5,552 nucleotides of DNA from NCBI GenBank assembly GCA_943325655.2, contig CALPQG020000208.1, forward strand, positions 1-5,552. The letters run 5' to 3'. The stretch comes from Bifidobacterium breve (GTDB lineage Bacteria > Bacteroidota > Bacteroidia > Cytophagales > UBA9547). Positions 4,615 to 5,552 of the stretch are shown here, piece after piece (the first letter of the stretch is position 1; every line of letters begins with the position of its first letter). A program made the translations under genes and the position numbers. The notes under the pieces are model-generated. The model saw only the letters and a program-made list of their open reading frames with translations, was not told the origin of the DNA and searched no databases.

Positions 4615-4956
4615 ATGAAATATTTTGAAACAAGATTTTTAGAAGAAGCAGACGAGTTTATATCTGAACTTGAATCTAAAACAATTAAAAAAATCTTTTA
4701 TAATATTGATCTCGCTGAGCAAACTAATGATCCAAAACTTTTAAAGAAACTTCAAAATGATATTTGGGAGTTCCGGACAAAATTTGCAGGACTTCAAATT
4801 AGATTGCTTGCATTTTGGGATAAAACAGACAATAAAGAAACACTAGTTATCGCAACTCATGGTTTCATTAAAAAGATTGACAAAGTTCCGGCAAATGAAA
4901 TTGCTAGAGCATTAAGATTGAAAGATAAATATTTTATTAACAAACAAAAAAAATAA
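4615..4956 (+). CDS. higB: RelE/ParE-superfamily toxin, HigB-like (phage Gp49-like)
   Basis: The 113-aa protein matches the HigB/Gp49-like group of RelE-fold toxins in length and order of motifs: FETRFLEEADEFISEL (4-19), the helix KKIFYNIDLAEQ, KLLKKLQNDIWEFRTKFAGLQIRLLAFWD (41-69), then LVIATHGFIKKIDKVPANEIARAL (77-100). The WEFR...G.QIRLL and HGFIKK..K.P segments are diagnostic. Positively charged Arg54, Arg63, Lys86 and Lys87 are likely to contact RNA. Members cut mRNA on the ribosome, stopping translation. The gene is first in the operon, four bases ahead of its antitoxin: the toxin-first order typical of higBA. It has its own -7-like element at 4582-4589. An upstream ATG at 4602 is out of frame and soon stops, so the start at 4615 is secure. 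The gene looks intact. Confidence 0.9.
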   Translation: MKYFETRFLEEADEFISELESKTIKKIFYNIDLAEQTNDPKLLKKLQNDIWEFRTKFAGLQIRLLAFWDKTDNKETLVIATHGFIKKIDKVPANEIARALRLKDKYFINKQKK

Positions 4957-4960
4957 TCAC

Positions 4961-5224
4961 ATGGCAACTAAAGAAATTAAATCGTACTCTCTTGCCGAAA
5001 TGAAAGATAAATATATCGGAAATGTCGGAACCGTTAACCGTGACGAATATGAATATGAACTTCGTATGGACGTTTTGGGGAAAATGATAAAATCTGCAAG
5101 ACAGGAACGTCATTTGACTCAAGAAGAGCTTGGACAGCTTGTTGGCGTACAGAAAGCTCAAATTTCCAAATTAGAAAGTAGTGCTAACAGTGCAACTATT
5201 GACACCATTTTGAAAGTTTTTTAA
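4961..5224 (+). CDS. higA: HigA-like XRE-family antitoxin, ended early by an in-frame TAA
   Basis: The 87-aa reading frame begins four bases after the toxin stop. Residues 1-35 are a partner-binding N-terminal region. Residues 38-75 are an XRE helix-turn-helix: GKMIKSARQERHLTQEELG, then LVGVQKAQISKLES, with the recognition helix at QKAQISKLE. It should bind the toxin and repress the operon. It stops at TAA (5222-5224) right after TILKVF. The same frame continues without interruption as ALKAEINFNV and a further ten residues to TGA (5285-5287). This is the usual C-terminal tail of these antitoxins, so the full gene would be 4961-5287 with 108 codons. A single change AAA to TAA at 5222 explains it. 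The HTH is complete, so partial function is possible; a sequencing error next to the T/A run is the main alternative. Confidence 0.88.
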   Translation: MATKEIKSYSLAEMKDKYIGNVGTVNRDEYEYELRMDVLGKMIKSARQERHLTQEELGQLVGVQKAQISKLESSANSATIDTILKVF

Positions 5225-5287
5225 GCATTAAAAGCAGAGATTAATTTTAATGTAAAACTTGAAAATAACTTTGTAAAACTCGCTTGA
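5225..5287 (+). other. higA: Detached in-frame 3' tail of the antitoxin gene
   Basis: After the TAA at 5222-5224, the same frame reads 20 sense codons (ALKAEINFNV, then KLENNFVKLA) ending in TGA at 5285-5287. The text continues the antitoxin naturally (TILKVFxALKAEINFNVKL), with no frame change. It lies 15 bp before the left box of attC-6. Confidence 0.75.
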
Positions 5288-5302
5288 CAAATAAAGCCGA
5301 AC

Positions 5303-5423
5303 GCCCATCACTGTGCTTAATAAAGCATGCTCATCGTTTCGGTGGACGTTTAATGTTTAATTATTTAACAGAATACATTGACTTCGTTGCTGGGCAGTAT
5401 GCCCAAGCAAAGCCACGTTAGCA
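5303..5423 (+). repeat. attC-6 (integron-type site with mismatched, apparently hybrid arms)
   Basis: The left half shares an uninterrupted 28-bp match (5309-5336) with attC-4, and similarity continues through GGTGGACGTTTAA to GAATACATT. The right arm is different and folds on itself as TGGGCA-GTA-TGCCCA (5391-5405). The left box reads GCCCATC (5303-5309) instead of an AAC-ending box. The right box is GTTAGCA (5417-5423). Confidence 0.7.
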
Positions 5424-5500
5424 GTAAGCTTAGAACACCAATCCGTAAAAAGAATACAAACAACCTGAATTTGTTTTATCTGACAGTTGACTTAAAGTGA

Positions 5501-5508
5501 CAACTTTG
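5501..5508 (+). promoter_or_regulatory. Candidate -7 element for the last, partial gene
   Basis: CAACTTTG is one base from TAnnTTTG and ends 21 bp before the ATG at 5530. The TTG of a nearby TTGAC is too close to serve as a -33 element, so support is limited. Confidence 0.35.
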
Positions 5509-5529
5509 CACCTTAATACTATAAAAAAA

Positions 5530-5552
5530 ATGAACAAGACAATTTTAATTAC
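5530..5552 (+). CDS. Start of the next cassette gene (possible SDR/epimerase), cut by the window edge
   Basis: ATG at 5530 opens MNKTILI followed by an incomplete threonine-type codon (AC). A basic residue followed by a short hydrophobic beta strand, KTILIT, is how short-chain dehydrogenases and NAD-dependent epimerases begin, just before their GxxGxG loop. Seven residues cannot prove this. The start lies 107 bp after the attC-6 right box, behind an A-rich leader and a weak -7-like element, so it is most likely the gene of the next cassette. Confidence 0.55.

Larger units (their letters stand above)
201..5552 (+). mobile_element. Integron-like gene cassette array (attC-separated, no integrase in window)
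   Basis: Six directly oriented repeats of 121-130 bp (1000-1128, 1665-1793, 2141-2268, 3198-3323, 4391-4520, 5303-5423) separate units of one or two + strand genes. The repeats share an AAC-ending left box, partly complementary arms, a central GGTGGACG-type block and a right box of form ACGTTAGGC/ACGTTATGC/ACGTTAGCA. That matches the R''-L''...L'-R' plan and size range of attC sites such as the Vibrio repeats. One gene-less unit and a toxin-antitoxin unit are also typical of sedentary arrays. No integrase or attI is visible. The alternative is a family of palindromic intergenic repeats unrelated to integrons, but spacing and gene orientation favour cassettes. The array probably continues beyond both window edges. 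Confidence 0.72.

Noticed and set aside
4937..5161. Minus-strand frame across the toxin-antitoxin junction.
   Set aside because: It overlaps two recognisable + strand genes and its translation is Phe-rich and meaningless.
1000..5423. CRISPR array as an explanation for the repeats.
   Set aside because: Repeats are 121-130 bp, spaced by whole genes, with diverged arms, and there are no cas genes or uniform spacers.
1000..5423. The repeats as MITEs or intrinsic terminators only.
   Set aside because: They lack target-site duplications and U-tracts, keep one orientation relative to the genes and carry GTTAGGC-type boxes; a secondary terminator role is not excluded.
1..5552. tRNA, rRNA or riboswitch genes.
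   Set aside because: No cloverleaf, TTCGANTC arm, rRNA segment or known riboswitch core was seen on either strand.

Overview
The window looks like a piece of a Bacteroidota genome. It is AT-rich, has few Shine-Dalgarno sites, carries several upstream elements close to the Bacteroidota -7 consensus TAnnTTTG, and encodes proteins of Bacteroidota type, including a short LFSC-lipobox lipoprotein.

The organising structure is a series of six imperfect-palindrome repeats of 121-130 bp, all in the same orientation, that separate short gene units. Each has an AAC-type left box, a roughly palindromic pair of arms, a conserved central block around GGTGGACG, and (except the first) a right box ACGTTAGGC, ACGTTATGC or ACGTTAGCA. 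This is the architecture of integron attC recombination sites. Every complete gene lies on the + strand, upstream of 'its' repeat, as cassette genes do. No integrase lies in the window, so I read it as a cassette array or a CALIN (cluster of attC sites lacking an integrase). Host and attC status are inferences from sequence pattern.

Layout: (1) 1-200, the start of an IS1182-like element read leftwards, whose end abuts a possible attC remnant (right box at 207-213). (2) A GNAT-like protein with a 56-aa partner, then attC-1. (3) A cysteine-rich Kazal-like remnant and a lipoprotein, then attC-2. (4) About 350 bp with no gene but with decayed attC-loop fragments and short direct repeats, then attC-3. 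(5) An Mrr-family restriction endonuclease, then attC-4. (6) A YhcG/DUF1016 PDDEXK nuclease, then attC-5. (7) A HigB/HigA-type toxin-antitoxin pair whose antitoxin has an in-frame stop 21 codons early, then attC-6. (8) The first codons of a further gene, possibly an NAD(P)-binding SDR/epimerase.

The recognised cargo is mainly defence and stability: two different PDDEXK nucleases in adjacent cassettes and a toxin-antitoxin pair, as is common in sedentary chromosomal integrons. The most unusual observations concern the repeats. Two appear to be hybrids whose left and right arms come from different repeat families. One diverges exactly at the expected crossover base. Four contain a TTTG-(18/19 nt)-TATATTTA-like promoter pattern in the loop.
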